Positions 16,518 through 25,548 of a stretch of 35,361 nucleotides of DNA are shown here, piece by piece. Numbering within the stretch: the first letter of the stretch is position 1; the number at the start of each line of letters is the position of its first letter. The DNA is from Prochloraceae cyanobacterium PL24a_bin.78 (GTDB lineage Bacteria; Cyanobacteriota; Cyanobacteriia; Cyanobacteriales; JANQIW01), in assembly GCA_028281945.1 (NCBI GenBank), contig JANQIW010000160.1, positions 1 to 35,361 on the forward strand, read 5' to 3'. Both the position numbers and the translations under genes were made by a program. Below the pieces are notes generated by a model. The model did not search any database. It was not told the DNA's origin and saw nothing but the letters and a program-made list of their open reading frames with translations.

Positions 16518-18485
16518 ATGAAGGCAACAAACGAAATAATCATTATCGGTGGCGGAATCATCGGATTATCCTGCGCCATAGAACTAAATTTACGTGGAGC
16601 ATCAGTAACAGTAATCAGTAAAGACTTTCAACAAGCATCAATCCACGCAGCAGCAGGAATGCTTGCCCCCGGTGCAGAAGCCATACAACCCAAAGCCATG
16701 GCAGATTTGGCATTTAAATCAAGATGGTTATATCCAGAATGGATTCGCAAATTGGAAGATATTACCGGCATGAATTTGGAATATTGGCCATGCGGTATTT
16801 TAGCCCCAGTATATGAAAAATCCAATTTAGAAAATCCCAAAACCGGCACATGGTTAGATAGTCAAACCATTGGGCTATACCAAAAAGGATTAGGTAAAGA
16901 TGTCATCGGTGGTTGGTGGTATCCAGAAGACGGCCAAGTAAATACCAAGTTATTAGCTAAAGGATTACTACAAGCAGCCGAAACTCTAGGGATCAATTTG
17001 CTAGAAAAAGTCAGTGTAGAAGCAATTTCTCAAAGAAATGGATACGTTAGTTCTATTTTTACTTCCAGAGGGGAAATGGATGCCCAGCATTACATACTTA
17101 CTACCGGTGCCTGGGCAAATCAATTATTACCTCTACCGGTACGCCCCGTTAAAGGACAAATGTTATCAGTAAAAATGCCAAAAAAAGATGGAGAGCCTTT
17201 CCCCATCCAGAGAGTGCTTTTTGGGGATAAAACTTATTTAGTTCCTAGAAGAAATGGTAAGTTGATTGTTGGGGCTACATCTGAAGAAGTCAATTGGAAT
17301 ACTAGCAATACTACAGCTGGCATTAAAACTCTACTCCATCGAGCCATTCGCTTATTTCCAGAAATAGAAAGTTGGCCCATAGAAGAATTTTGGATGGGTT
17401 TTCGACCTACCACACCAGATGAATTACCAATTTTAGGACAAAGCAATTGTTATAATTTACATTTGGCTACAGGTCATTATCGCAATGGCATTCTCCTCGC
17501 TCCCGTAACTGCATCAATTATGGCAGATTTAGTATTAGAAGAAAAAGAAGATCCTCTATTATCTCATTTTCGCTACGATCGAAATTACTACCCACCAGCT
17601 ATGAATCATTCCCAAAAATCAAATAATCACAATGGGAACGGAAAAATATCCCACTATAATATCAGAGAAATTATTCCCACAATCGAAGAAAATACAAATG
17701 ATTCCCTAATTATAGCAGGACGCAAATTTAAATCCCGCCTAATGACAGGTACAGGAAAATACCCCAATATAGAATCCATGCAACAAAGTGTGGCAGCAAG
17801 TGGGTGTCAAATTGTAACAGTAGCCGTTAGACGAGTACAAACCAAAGCCCCAGGTCATGAAGGATTAGCAGAAGCATTAAACTGGGGCAAAATTTGGATG
17901 TTACCAAATACCGCAGGTTGTAAAACAGCAGAAGAAGCCATAAGAGTAGCTCGTTTAGGTCGAGAAATGGCCAAATTATTAGGGCAAGAAGATAATAATT
18001 TTGTCAAATTAGAAGTAATTCCAGATTCTAAGTATTTATTACCAGATCCCATCGGAACTTTAAAAGCCGCAGAGCAATTAGTTAAAGAAGGTTTTGCCGT
18101 ATTACCTTATATTAATGCCGATCCCATGTTGGCAAAACATTTAGAAGAAGCAGGTTGTGCCACAGTAATGCCTTTAGGTGCACCCATCGGTTCCGGGCAG
18201 GGGATTAAAACCGAGGCTAATATTAGAATTATTATTGATGAAGCCAAAATTCCAGTAGTAATTGATGCCGGAATCGGTAGCCCTAGTGAAGCGTCTTATG
18301 GCATGGAAATGGGAGCAGATGCTTTATTGGTTAATAGTGCCATCGCTTTGGCTCAAAACCCTGTAGCTATGGCAACTGCTATGGGAATGGCAACCATTGC
18401 TGGTCGATTATCATATTTGTCTGGGAGAATTCCTATTAAAAATTATGCCAGTGCTAGTTCTCCTTTGACTGGAGTTATTAAGTAA
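16518..18485 (+). CDS. thiO/thiG: Bifunctional glycine oxidase ThiO / thiazole synthase ThiG
   Basis: A fusion of two enzymes for the thiazole half of thiamine. ATG 16518 gives 655 residues; a TTG three codons earlier is less likely. Residues 1 to about 365 are ThiO, an FAD amine oxidase that makes dehydroglycine. It starts with the dinucleotide fold [21 protein letters not shown] and ends with [13 protein letters not shown] polar Asn/His-rich linker follows. From about residue 393 comes ThiG ([31 protein letters not shown] with the likely Schiff-base Lys, [24 protein letters not shown]). Such ThiO/ThiG fusions are known in cyanobacteria. No TPP riboswitch was found upstream. A small NTF2-like gene follows 20 bp later. 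Confidence 0.95.
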   Translation: MKATNEIIIIGGGIIGLSCAIELNLRGASVTVISKDFQQASIHAAAGMLAPGAEAIQPKAMADLAFKSRWLYPEWIRKLEDITGMNLEYWPCGILAPVYEKSNLENPKTGTWLDSQTIGLYQKGLGKDVIGGWWYPEDGQVNTKLLAKGLLQAAETLGINLLEKVSVEAISQRNGYVSSIFTSRGEMDAQHYILTTGAWANQLLPLPVRPVKGQMLSVKMPKKDGEPFPIQRVLFGDKTYLVPRRNGKLIVGATSEEVNWNTSNTTAGIKTLLHRAIRLFPEIESWPIEEFWMGFRPTTPDELPILGQSNCYNLHLATGHYRNGILLAPVTASIMADLVLEEKEDPLLSHFRYDRNYYPPAMNHSQKSNNHNGNGKISHYNIREIIPTIEENTNDSLIIAGRKFKSRLMTGTGKYPNIESMQQSVAASGCQIVTVAVRRVQTKAPGHEGLAEALNWGKIWMLPNTAGCKTAEEAIRVARLGREMAKLLGQEDNNFVKLEVIPDSKYLLPDPIGTLKAAEQLVKEGFAVLPYINADPMLAKHLEEAGCATVMPLGAPIGSGQGIKTEANIRIIIDEAKIPVVIDAGIGSPSEASYGMEMGADALLVNSAIALAQNPVAMATAMGMATIAGRLSYLSGRIPIKNYASASSPLTGVIK

Positions 18486-18505
18486 ATAAATATTTTTGTG
18501 ATTAT

Positions 18506-18889
18506 ATGACAGATAAAACTGAAGTAACACAGGCTAATGAAGCTTTTTATCGCGCTTTTGAAAAAAGAGATATCAATGCTATGGGTTTAGTTTGGTTTCA
18601 AGGTGCTAATAGTTATTGTGTTCATCCTGGAAATAATATCATCATGGGATGGGAAAGCATTCGTAAGTCTTGGGATTCCATTTTTAAAAATACCAGTTAC
18701 TTGGAAATTGATCAAGAAATTCTCTCTATTGAAGTGGGAGAGAGTCTTGCTTATATAATTGTCTTGGAAAATGTCATGCAAATTGCAGGAGGAAAAAATT
18801 TAAAGGCCCAATCTCTAGCTACTAATGTTTTTCAAAAAATGGCCCAAAAATGGTATATGGTTAATCATCATGCTAGCCCTCTACTCTGA
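18506..18889 (+). CDS. NTF2-like (SnoaL-type) small protein
   Basis: A 127-residue protein with the cone-shaped NTF2 fold signature: VTQANEAFYRAFEKRDINAM at the start, then VHPGNNIIMGWESIRKSW, and a final beta strand WYMVNHHASPLL. The family includes enzymes and binding proteins, and this one cannot be assigned a substrate. It begins 20 bp after thiO-thiG, so the two are probably co-transcribed. A link to thiamine is possible by position only. Confidence 0.75.
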   Translation: MTDKTEVTQANEAFYRAFEKRDINAMGLVWFQGANSYCVHPGNNIIMGWESIRKSWDSIFKNTSYLEIDQEILSIEVGESLAYIIVLENVMQIAGGKNLKAQSLATNVFQKMAQKWYMVNHHASPLL

Positions 18890-19044
18890 TGGATTAAGGA
18901 TTGTTAAAGATATAAGGATTTTAAATACAAAGTATTTTGAAACCAAAATCAAATTAACTTAAAAATTTTTTAGTTTTTGTAAAGATTTGTGATATAGTTT
19001 AAAGAGTAATAAATTAAGTAAAATTAAAAAAAGGAGTTTAATCA

Positions 19045-19224
19045 ATGCCATATACAACAGAAGACGGTGGAAGACTAAATAATTTCGCTAGTGAACCAGC
19101 CGTTTATCAAGCAGAGCCTCCAACAGACAATCAAAAACGTAACTTCCTTATTTTAGGAGTTATGGGGCTAGCATTAGTAGCAGGATTAATCTCTGTAGCA
19201 ATATATGCTTCAAGCGTAAGCTAA
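19045..19224 (+). CDS. psb34: Photosystem II assembly protein Psb34
   Basis: A 59-residue protein with a strong ribosome site (AAGGAG) about 9 bases before ATG 19045. The N-terminal half is soluble (MPYTTEDGGRLNNFASEP, then AEPPTDNQKRN) and the C-terminal half is one membrane helix (FLILGVMGLALVAGLISVAI). This matches Psb34 (Ssl1498 in Synechocystis), whose N-terminus resembles the high-light-inducible proteins. It binds CP47 in late photosystem II assembly intermediates. It acts in the thylakoid membrane. The gene stands alone, with 155 bp upstream and a long gap downstream. Confidence 0.85.
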   Translation: MPYTTEDGGRLNNFASEPAVYQAEPPTDNQKRNFLILGVMGLALVAGLISVAIYASSVS

Positions 19225-19742
19225 AAGAAACATAAGCTCTTAAGGGAATTAAGGTCTTTAAATTACTGACTTGTCGCTAATTGCTACTTCCGATGATAAC
19301 TTGTATTCTAGTGTAGCAAAGGATTCTTAGTTCCCGTATTTACCTAAATTGAGATATAATTCTTAATAATGGTTTATAAGATTACCAAAAATATTCTCTA
19401 TTTAAGAAGACTCATATTATAAAAATTAAACAGTTTAGATAAAATTATTACCTAATCCAAATTAAAATCTTATATAAAAATAGATAACTATAGACATATA
19501 GATACTTAAAGTTTTAGAAAAAAATATATTAAACAAATAAAACTCTTTAGTAAATTAATAAAAAATATTTAAATTAACGAAATTATTTTAGAATATAACT
19601 ATCTAGATTATTTAATTGATACTTAATGATAGTGAAAACGATTTTAGGTAAAACAAGAAAATATTTTGAGGAATTTTTCTTAGGAAATATCTGTGGCACA
19701 TTTTTGATAAAATAGAGAAATTCAATTATCAGACACAAAAAA
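19225..19742. other. AT-rich gap between psb34 and the CyanoP gene
   Basis: No convincing gene. TTGCTAC and GTAGCAA flank about 25 bases near 19277-19316 and could form a 3'-end hairpin of psb34. Just before the CyanoP gene, TTGATAAAATAG offers a plausible -10 box. I see nothing else. Confidence 0.4.
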
Positions 19743-20294
19743 ATGTTGAGATCCCCCATCGCAAATTGGTTAGTCATTTTAACCATCTTCCTATCTGCTT
19801 GTAACGTAGGAGTAGCTGGAGTAGAACAATATATCGCCCCTAACAGTGGTTATGAATTTGTCTATCCTAATGGTTGGATTGAAGTAGATGTAAAAGAATC
19901 CTCAGAAGGAGTAGACGTAGTATTTAGGGATTTAGTCCAACGATCGGAAAACTTGAGTGTAGTAATCAGTGAGATTCCAGAAGACGAACAACTCAAAGAC
20001 TTAGGCACACCCACAGACGTAGGGTATCGTTTCATGGAGCAAGTTAATAAAAATCCAGAACTCGATCGCGATGCAGAATTAATTTCAGCAGACTCTCGTA
20101 CAGACGGAGAGAAGACCTACTATATATTAGAATATAAAGTAACACAACCAGATTTAGGCCCAAGACACAACATAGCCAGCGTAGTAGTAAGTAGAGGCAA
20201 ACTATTTTCCTTTAACATTTCTACAAATCAAAATCGTTGGGGGAAATTAAAAGATTTGTTTAAAGGAGTTGTGAATTCGTTTAAAGTTTATTAA
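19743..20294 (+). CDS. CyanoP, PsbP-like lumenal lipoprotein of photosystem II
   Basis: A 183-residue protein. The N-terminus is a lipoprotein signal (hydrophobic VILTIFLSAC with the lipobox LSAC, Cys at about 20), so it should be anchored in the thylakoid membrane on the lumen side. The mature part matches the PsbP fold: APNSGYEFVYPNGWIEVDV, VVFRDLVQRSENLSVVIS, LGTPTDVGYRF, YYILEYKV and a final WGKLKDLFKGVVNSFKV. CyanoP (Sll1418 in Synechocystis) binds early D2-containing photosystem II assembly modules. The maf gene follows 34 bp later. Confidence 0.88.
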   Translation: MLRSPIANWLVILTIFLSACNVGVAGVEQYIAPNSGYEFVYPNGWIEVDVKESSEGVDVVFRDLVQRSENLSVVISEIPEDEQLKDLGTPTDVGYRFMEQVNKNPELDRDAELISADSRTDGEKTYYILEYKVTQPDLGPRHNIASVVVSRGKLFSFNISTNQNRWGKLKDLFKGVVNSFKVY

Positions 20295-20328
20295 TTTAAA
20301 TCAAGAAACAATTATCAATAGCAAATAA

Positions 20329-20919
20329 GTGAGCGTACCACCTTTCATCTTAGCATCAGCATCTCCAGCACGTCGCAAACTTTTACAAATGGTGGGCATA
20401 TATCCCATTGTCCATCAAAGTAACTTCGACGAATCCCAAATTAAAATAACCAATCCCATCCAATTAGTAGAAACCCTAGCCCAAAAAAAAGCAGAAATAG
20501 TTGCAGCTTCTTATCATCAAGCATTAATTTTAGGATGTGACTCCATCTTAGAATTCAACGGCATCATCTATGGCAAACCAAAATCACCAGAAATGGCCAT
20601 TACTCGTTGGCAAGAAATGCGAGGTAGGCAAGGAAATCTCTATACAGGCCATGCTTTAATAGATACAAAACAACAAAAACAATTAGTCTATTTTCGCATG
20701 ACAAAAGTCTATTTTTCTTCCATTGACGATGAAACTATTGAAGCTTATATTAAAACTGGTGAACCCCTAAAATGTGCTGGTAGTTTTGCTATAGAAGGGA
20801 AAGGAGGACTTTTTATCGAGAAAATAGAAGGTTGTCATAGTAATGTAATTGGCTTATCACTTCCATTACTTCACCAAATGCTTAATCAATTAGGATATAA
20901 AGTAACCGATTTTTGGTAA
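20329..20919 (+). CDS. maf: Maf-like nucleoside triphosphate pyrophosphatase
   Basis: A 196-residue protein from GTG 20329 ([19 protein letters not shown]; no clear ribosome site). The N-terminal SASPARR is the phosphate-binding motif of Maf/ITPase-fold enzymes. GCDSIL carries the catalytic Asp, with YGKP and the downstream [22 protein letters not shown] also conserved. The family hydrolyses non-canonical or excess nucleoside triphosphates to monophosphates in the cytosol; the exact specificity (dTTP/UTP or m7GTP) cannot be read safely here. The length is normal. It follows the CyanoP gene closely and precedes the unknown cluster by 41 bp. Confidence 0.9.
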   Translation: MSVPPFILASASPARRKLLQMVGIYPIVHQSNFDESQIKITNPIQLVETLAQKKAEIVAASYHQALILGCDSILEFNGIIYGKPKSPEMAITRWQEMRGRQGNLYTGHALIDTKQQKQLVYFRMTKVYFSSIDDETIEAYIKTGEPLKCAGSFAIEGKGGLFIEKIEGCHSNVIGLSLPLLHQMLNQLGYKVTDFW

Positions 20920-20960
20920 ATTAGAAATCAGAAAAATATTTATGATCAAGGATTCGATTT

Positions 20961-21386
20961 ATGGACACCACAGCAGAATTTAAACAAAAAATTAGAGCAG
21001 GAGAGATTTCAGAAGCAATTACTCTAGCCATGAGCGAAGCTCTTGAGTTAAAAATTAGCACCAGAACTGATAATCAATCCTCAAATAACCAAGAATATAG
21101 CTCTGACAATTGCCTCCAAACTAATATTAATATGATAGAAGGACGGATTGAAAATGAAGTAGGGCAAAACTTAATTGAGAATGGTTCTTACGATCAAGTG
21201 AAGGAATTTCACTTAGCCTTAGTAAAACAAGGCAGTTATATGATATTAAAGAATATGGAAAGTTTACAAAAGATGTTTGCCATCTTAAACGAAACACTTC
21301 CCTATTTACCAGAAGAATCTCTAAACCCATCTTCAGCCTTATCAGAAAACAATTCAACTCTCTATCTATCAGAAGAAAATCCATAG
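20961..21386 (+). CDS. Unknown protein, short member of a paralogous pair
   Basis: A 141-residue protein from ATG 20961 with AAGGA about 8 bases upstream. I do not recognise the family. Its first 115 residues are clearly related to those of the next gene: both have EFKxxxxxGxxxEAxxxAMS, an (E/M)ELxIxT strand, NMIEGRIENEVGQNLIENG (here) and a helix EFHLALVKQGSYMILKNMES ending in a Phe-Ala motif. The last 25 residues are polar. There is no signal peptide or membrane segment. Helical content should be high. It sits in a run of same-strand genes (CyanoP gene, maf, this one and two more). Confidence 0.7.
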   Translation: MDTTAEFKQKIRAGEISEAITLAMSEALELKISTRTDNQSSNNQEYSSDNCLQTNINMIEGRIENEVGQNLIENGSYDQVKEFHLALVKQGSYMILKNMESLQKMFAILNETLPYLPEESLNPSSALSENNSTLYLSEENP

Positions 21387-21439
21387 AGATTATCATAAAT
21401 TAAATTATCGTAAATTTGAAGCATAAAGGAGAATCAATT

Positions 21440-22525
21440 ATGGCCTCAAATGAATTTAAAGAGGCACTTAAAGCAGGAAAATTAAAAGAAGCATTGTTAA
21501 TAGCAATGAGTCAAGGAATGGAATTAAACATTACCACCACTATCGCCTCTTCTAATTATGAAAATCAACAATTAGGCAATAACATTGAGACAAAAATCAA
21601 CTTAATCAAAGGGGAAATAGAGAATGTCATCGGAGAAAATTTGATGGCTAATAATCTCTATCAAGAAATTAACAAATTCCATTTTCAACAAGTCATGGAA
21701 GCCAATGAAATGATTAAAAATAATCTCGAAACCATGGAAACGTTATTTGCTTTAATCATTGCCATGCAACAACAACAAAATGGTAAAAATCAAAATAGGG
21801 AAATCTTTAAAGGAGATAATCCTCAATATTTATCTTCCTATGAAGAAGAAAATAGCTCTAATGATTTGAAAATGGTAGGGGAAATACAAAGTTTTCCATT
21901 TACGACTCAAATCCAACCAGCAGAAGAATCAGCAATAGCAAGAGAAAATCAAGGGCTTTTTGACGATGATGATGAGGAACTTGATCGACAAAAAAGTATA
22001 GAAGATGAAAAATTAGCAGATGATGATTATTTCCAACCAATAGGAGAATTGGATTTTCAGAAAATAGATTATTCAGAAATGAAATCATTATCTCAAGATT
22101 CTGACGAAGATGATATCCTCAGCATTGAAGATTTTGAATTAGAAGAAGAAGAAAGTTTACCTGAAGATCTTGATGAAATTACTTCATTTAACAATGATAA
22201 AGACTTCGACTCAAACTCTATACCCATGGAATCTAACTTAATCCAAGAAGAATCAGATGATGAAGATTGGGGAGATTTCTTTGAACAAGAATCAGAAAAT
22301 TTAAATATAGATCCTCAACTGGAAGAAAATCAAGAATCTTGGCAACAATGGAATTTAGATGAATCTGAATCTATTTCTACAGTTCCTAATTTTGATTCTT
22401 TAGATTTGGAAGATGATGAAGATTGGGAAGAATTTGAAGAATCTCTTCCTTCTGATTCTTTTCAAAAAGATAATTCTCTTGAAGATTTTAGTTCTCTTGA
22501 TCAAGATAACGATCGCAAAAATTAA
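21440..22525 (+). CDS. Unknown protein, paralogue of its neighbour with a long acidic tail
   Basis: 361 residues from ATG 21440, which has AAAGGAGA about 6 bases upstream; a TTG eight codons earlier is unlikely. Residues 1-120 repeat the fold of the preceding gene (EFKEALKAGKLKEALLIAMS, then NLIKGEIENVIGENLM, then FHFQQVMEANEMIKNN). From about residue 150 to the end the protein is strongly acidic and low in complexity, with many Asp, Glu and Ser. Aromatic-acidic motifs recur, such as DDEDWGDFFEQE and DDEDWEEFEESLP. The tail is probably disordered and could mimic nucleic acid or carry short binding motifs. Function unknown. Confidence 0.7.
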   Translation: MASNEFKEALKAGKLKEALLIAMSQGMELNITTTIASSNYENQQLGNNIETKINLIKGEIENVIGENLMANNLYQEINKFHFQQVMEANEMIKNNLETMETLFALIIAMQQQQNGKNQNREIFKGDNPQYLSSYEEENSSNDLKMVGEIQSFPFTTQIQPAEESAIARENQGLFDDDDEELDRQKSIEDEKLADDDYFQPIGELDFQKIDYSEMKSLSQDSDEDDILSIEDFELEEEESLPEDLDEITSFNNDKDFDSNSIPMESNLIQEESDDEDWGDFFEQESENLNIDPQLEENQESWQQWNLDESESISTVPNFDSLDLEDDEDWEEFEESLPSDSFQKDNSLEDFSSLDQDNDRKN

Positions 22526-22543
22526 TTATTATTCTGTACTATC

Positions 22544-23344
22544 GTGCTTTCAAAAAATTCCGAAGATCAAAATAGTAATATTAATATTCAAGATAATATT
22601 AGTAGAATTGAAAATACCCATCAACAACTAGAAAACTTAGTTGAGTCTATGGGAGAGTTTTTAGTAGAAGTAACAGCTTTAGAAGTTAACACCGCTATTG
22701 TCTCAGAAATTATTCCTAGTAATTTTATTCCTTGGGAAACTTATCGAGATATTTATCTGATTTCTACTCCATATCTTGAAGAGATTCATATCCATCCATC
22801 TTTGCATAATTCTTATCTTAATCTGCGCTATAAGCTTGAGGTTGAATATTTTCTTTTGTTGAGGGATTCTGAATCGGAATTTTATAATCCAGACTTAATA
22901 GAAAATGATACCGAATATGTTGCTAATCTTTCTCATACACCAGCAAATTATGAGTTAATTTCTACTAAATTACCATCTCCAATTGATTCAACTAATCCAG
23001 ATAATATTATCAAAGTTAAACAACTTTTTAAAAATACTCATTTCTTGCATGGTTTACGTAAATTAGGTGAGATGAAAAATACTTTAGATAATCAAAATCA
23101 AAGAATATCTCAAGAGTCGATTCAAGCAACAGATTCAGATATAATTTATGCTCAAACTACTATTGGATTAGATGGCGCAATTGTTAATCGCTATAATCAA
23201 CAAATTTTTTCCTATCCTCGTGAAACAAGAGAATTACTATTACAAATTCATGAAAAAAGTGTAGAAGCTGGGCAAAAACAATGGCGAGGATTATTAGGGT
23301 TAGTTTGGCAAATGGTAAAACAAATTCTCAAAAATTCTCGGTAA
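22544..23344 (+). CDS. Unknown protein, third gene of the cluster
   Basis: A 266-residue protein starting 18 bp after the previous stop. The best start is GTG 22544, with no clear ribosome site, so translation may be coupled. It is not recognised. The N-terminal 35 residues are Asn/Gln-rich and polar. Next come a helical segment (ENLVESMGEFLVEVTALEVN) and an aromatic stretch (FIPWETYRDIYLISTPYLEE). The C-terminal 60 residues hold IGLDGAIVNRYNQQ and a possible amphipathic or peripheral membrane helix (WRGLLGLVWQMVKQIL). The spacing with the preceding paralogous pair suggests one operon and a shared process. Confidence 0.65.
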   Translation: MLSKNSEDQNSNINIQDNISRIENTHQQLENLVESMGEFLVEVTALEVNTAIVSEIIPSNFIPWETYRDIYLISTPYLEEIHIHPSLHNSYLNLRYKLEVEYFLLLRDSESEFYNPDLIENDTEYVANLSHTPANYELISTKLPSPIDSTNPDNIIKVKQLFKNTHFLHGLRKLGEMKNTLDNQNQRISQESIQATDSDIIYAQTTIGLDGAIVNRYNQQIFSYPRETRELLLQIHEKSVEAGQKQWRGLLGLVWQMVKQILKNSR

Positions 23345-23396
23345 TTAATTTCAAAAATACTCTTTATAATTTACTTCTATTTTTTACCATCTTAAA

Positions 23397-23619
23397 TTGA
23401 TATCAATTTTCAAAAATAATTATAGAGTTTAAAAAATCTAAATCTAGGATAATTAAGCAAAATTTGTTTTCCCTACTCTTTCCTATCAAATCCTAATTCT
23501 TTTTCTCCTCAATCTCCCATTCCCCCATTCTCCCATTCCCCCATTCCCCATTCTCCCATTCTCCCCCATCTTCTCACTAATTCTAAATGTCTATCTCTAT
23601 TATGCTAAACATCATATAA
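23397..23619 (-). mobile_element. Minisatellite-bearing MITE-like element, copy D
   Basis: This copy is inverted relative to copy C. It begins with TTGATATCAA, then TAATTATAGAG, and has the core AAATCTAGGATAATTAAG. The array of CCCATTC units lies at about 23510-23572. It ends with AATGTCTATCTCTATTATG and ATCATATAA. The last bases form the start codon region of the downstream gene (ATAATGAGC). The core and left end match copy E closely. Confidence 0.7.
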
Positions 23620-24314
23620 TGAGCACATCTCTAGAAAAAAATTTAAGAAAACCTTGGGTTAAAATTAGGAAAACTAATCTTGACGGTGAATCTAAATTCA
23701 CTGGAGTTTCTTTCTATTTAAGTCAACAACTTCTTGAAGAAATTAGATTAGCTAAACAACCCAATATTTTCTTAGAAATATCTTTTCAATTAAGACAGGA
23801 TTTGTATCAATATATTTTTTTAAACCTCCAAGAGAATATTACATTTGGAATCAATTTTTGTACCTATTATCATTATCAAGAGGATGATAAAGTAGAAGAA
23901 GTTATTCAGACAGTAATTTATTTTGATGGAAATATTAAGCAAGAAATTAAAAAATCTAGCCTTTCTTTTCCTGAATTAACTTTAGAAATTATTGAAGTTC
24001 ATTACAAGTTAATAAAACAATTATTTGTAATATTAGGCGATCTTGAATATCAAGATAGTTTATCTGAAAATAGTTTAAAATATTCTAACCAAAATAGTTT
24101 TAAAAATATCTTACAAAATAAGTTCAAATATCACTTAAAATCTTCATTAAATTGGTTTTCATGGGGAATATCTTCTTTAATAGTTGCTATTAGTATTATT
24201 GTTAATATTGAATTCTTTAAGTTAAATCTATTATTTTTGTTTCTGCCCATTATTATGATATTACTGTTACAATGGGGTATTAAAAAGTTGTTATTTTTTA
24301 TCTTAAAAGATTAA
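23619..24314 (+). CDS. Unknown membrane-anchored protein flanked by two element copies
   Basis: A 231-residue protein. The soluble N-terminal part (about 170 residues) is Lys/Glu-rich and has no motif I recognise. The C-terminal 60 residues form two hydrophobic helices (WGISSLIVAISIIVNIEFF, then LLFLFLPIIMILLLQWGI), so the protein is probably anchored by a hairpin with its N-terminus in the cytosol. ATG 23619 directly abuts the end of a repeat element, and no separate ribosome site is seen. A second copy of the element starts 56 bp after the stop. The extremely low G+C and the two flanking copies hint at an accessory gene, but the frame is long and intact. Confidence 0.65.
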   Translation: MSTSLEKNLRKPWVKIRKTNLDGESKFTGVSFYLSQQLLEEIRLAKQPNIFLEISFQLRQDLYQYIFLNLQENITFGINFCTYYHYQEDDKVEEVIQTVIYFDGNIKQEIKKSSLSFPELTLEIIEVHYKLIKQLFVILGDLEYQDSLSENSLKYSNQNSFKNILQNKFKYHLKSSLNWFSWGISSLIVAISIIVNIEFFKLNLLFLFLPIIMILLLQWGIKKLLFFILKD

Positions 24315-24370
24315 TAAACTACTAATTCCTAGTTGCTAACTTATTATTTAAAATCAAGTAAGCAAACAAA

Positions 24371-24522
24371 TTATATCAACTTGGCTTTAATAATGATAGA
24401 GTTAAAAAACCCAAATCTAGGATAATTAATCAAAATTTATTCTTCCCATTCCTCCCATTCCCCCTATTCTTCCCATTTCGCCTATTCCCTCATTTATATC
24501 ACAATTTAAAAAATCATATTAA
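24371..24522 (-). mobile_element. Minisatellite-bearing MITE-like element, copy E
   Basis: It starts TTATATCAACTTGG, then TAATAATGATAGAG, with the core AAATCTAGGATAATTAAT. A short block of CCCATTCCTCCCATTC units follows. The far end, AATCATATTAA, is the complement of the family end TTAATATGATT. It has the same orientation as copy D. Its last bases include the stop codon of miaE on the minus strand. Confidence 0.7.
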
Positions 24523-25121
24523 CTATGTATTCTAGGTTCTGGATGTAAAGAAACCAATAAATTACTTTCAAATTCCGCTAACTCTTCTAAACGTTGTTCC
24601 ACGATTTCACGATCGAAATAACTATTAGCCAAAAGCCAATAGATCCCATAATGACGAGCTTCACTAGCCATCAAACTACGATAAAACTTTGCCAACTCCA
24701 AATCAGGACAATAACTCCCAAGTAAACCCAATCTTTCATGAGAGCGAGCCTCAATTAAAGCCGAAACCAAAAGAGAATCGAGAAAACGATCACTTTCTTG
24801 GGGTCGAATTTGGGATTTTAATCCAGCCCCATAAGGAGGTGGTTTCAAAGGAGCCAGAGGAATTCTCCGTTTCTCCAACCATTGATTTACCAACTCAAAA
24901 TGCTCCAATTCTTCTTGAGCAATAGCCGTTAACTGACGCACCAACTTAGTAGATGAAGGATAACGACAGATCAGATTCAGAGCAACTCCTGCCGCTTTTT
25001 TTTCGCAATGAGAATGATCTAGTAAAATGGTGTCTAAGTTAGAAATAGCTTGTTCAATCCAAGCAGAGGTTGTGGGTTTTCGGAGAATGTTAATGGTAGG
25101 AATTTTTATCGGAGAAGACAT
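24519..25121 (-). CDS. miaE: tRNA-(ms2io6A37) hydroxylase MiaE
   Basis: This di-iron enzyme hydroxylates the isopentenyl group of ms2i6A at tRNA position 37. It has 200 residues. The ferritin-like helix bundle carries the expected ligands: Glu 40 (CEKKAAG), Glu 71 and His 74 (AQEELEHFE), Glu 124 (LIEARSHER), and Glu 154 and His 157 (SEARHYG). The conserved PPPYGAGL loop is present. The length is usual. The TAA stop codon lies within the terminal sequence of a repeat element, so the last residue or two may differ from relatives. It is divergent from the phosphatase gene across a 427-bp gap. Confidence 0.93.
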   Translation of the reverse strand: MSSPIKIPTINILRKPTTSAWIEQAISNLDTILLDHSHCEKKAAGVALNLICRYPSSTKLVRQLTAIAQEELEHFELVNQWLEKRRIPLAPLKPPPYGAGLKSQIRPQESDRFLDSLLVSALIEARSHERLGLLGSYCPDLELAKFYRSLMASEARHYGIYWLLANSYFDREIVEQRLEELAEFESNLLVSLHPEPRIHS

Positions 25122-25548
25122 ATTACTTAAGCAATTTCTAATAATTCAAAATCTAAAATTAAGACTAATCTATTAGCTTGATATACAAAAAGGTTAAGAT
25201 CCAAAAATGACAATTTAATTTATAGCATAATTAGCCACAAAATATATCTCTTTCTTATCAAAAGCTACATTTTAATCCTAACAAAATGGGGATCAAAATC
25301 AAGCAACATAAATTTGGATTATGCTATAATCTGAATAATGGAACAAACCATCCATTTTTAGTAGGAAATTTTAAAAATATCTTAAAGCTTTTGATTTTAA
25401 AATTAAAGCTTTTTATCATAGAATTTTCTCAAAGAAAATTAATTTACTTTAATAAAACCAAGCAAGCATCAGTGAATTTACCGTAGTAAAATTTGCTTTT
25501 GCTTTGTCAAGCTTAAATGGTATAGGAGAATTTATCAAGAGGTAGAAA
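25122..25548. other. Divergent intergenic region between miaE and the phosphatase gene
   Basis: It holds the promoters of both neighbours. A short hairpin, AATTTTCT-CAA-AGAAAATT, lies at 25422-25440, and AAAGCTTTT-like words repeat near 25385-25412. A 66-codon frame here is not credible. I see nothing else. Confidence 0.45.

Noticed and set aside
19583..19786. A 67-codon minus-strand frame overlapping the CyanoP gene start
   Set aside because: It overlaps the start of a firmly identified lipoprotein gene and has no ribosome site.
23510..23575. CRISPR-like regular repetition
   Set aside because: Units are about 8 bases, adjoining and degenerate, with no spacers; no cas genes are nearby.
25286..25486. 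A 66-codon frame between miaE and the phosphatase gene
   Set aside because: No ribosome site, Lys/Leu/Ile-rich composition expected from AT-rich DNA, and no recognisable family; it lies in a divergent promoter region.
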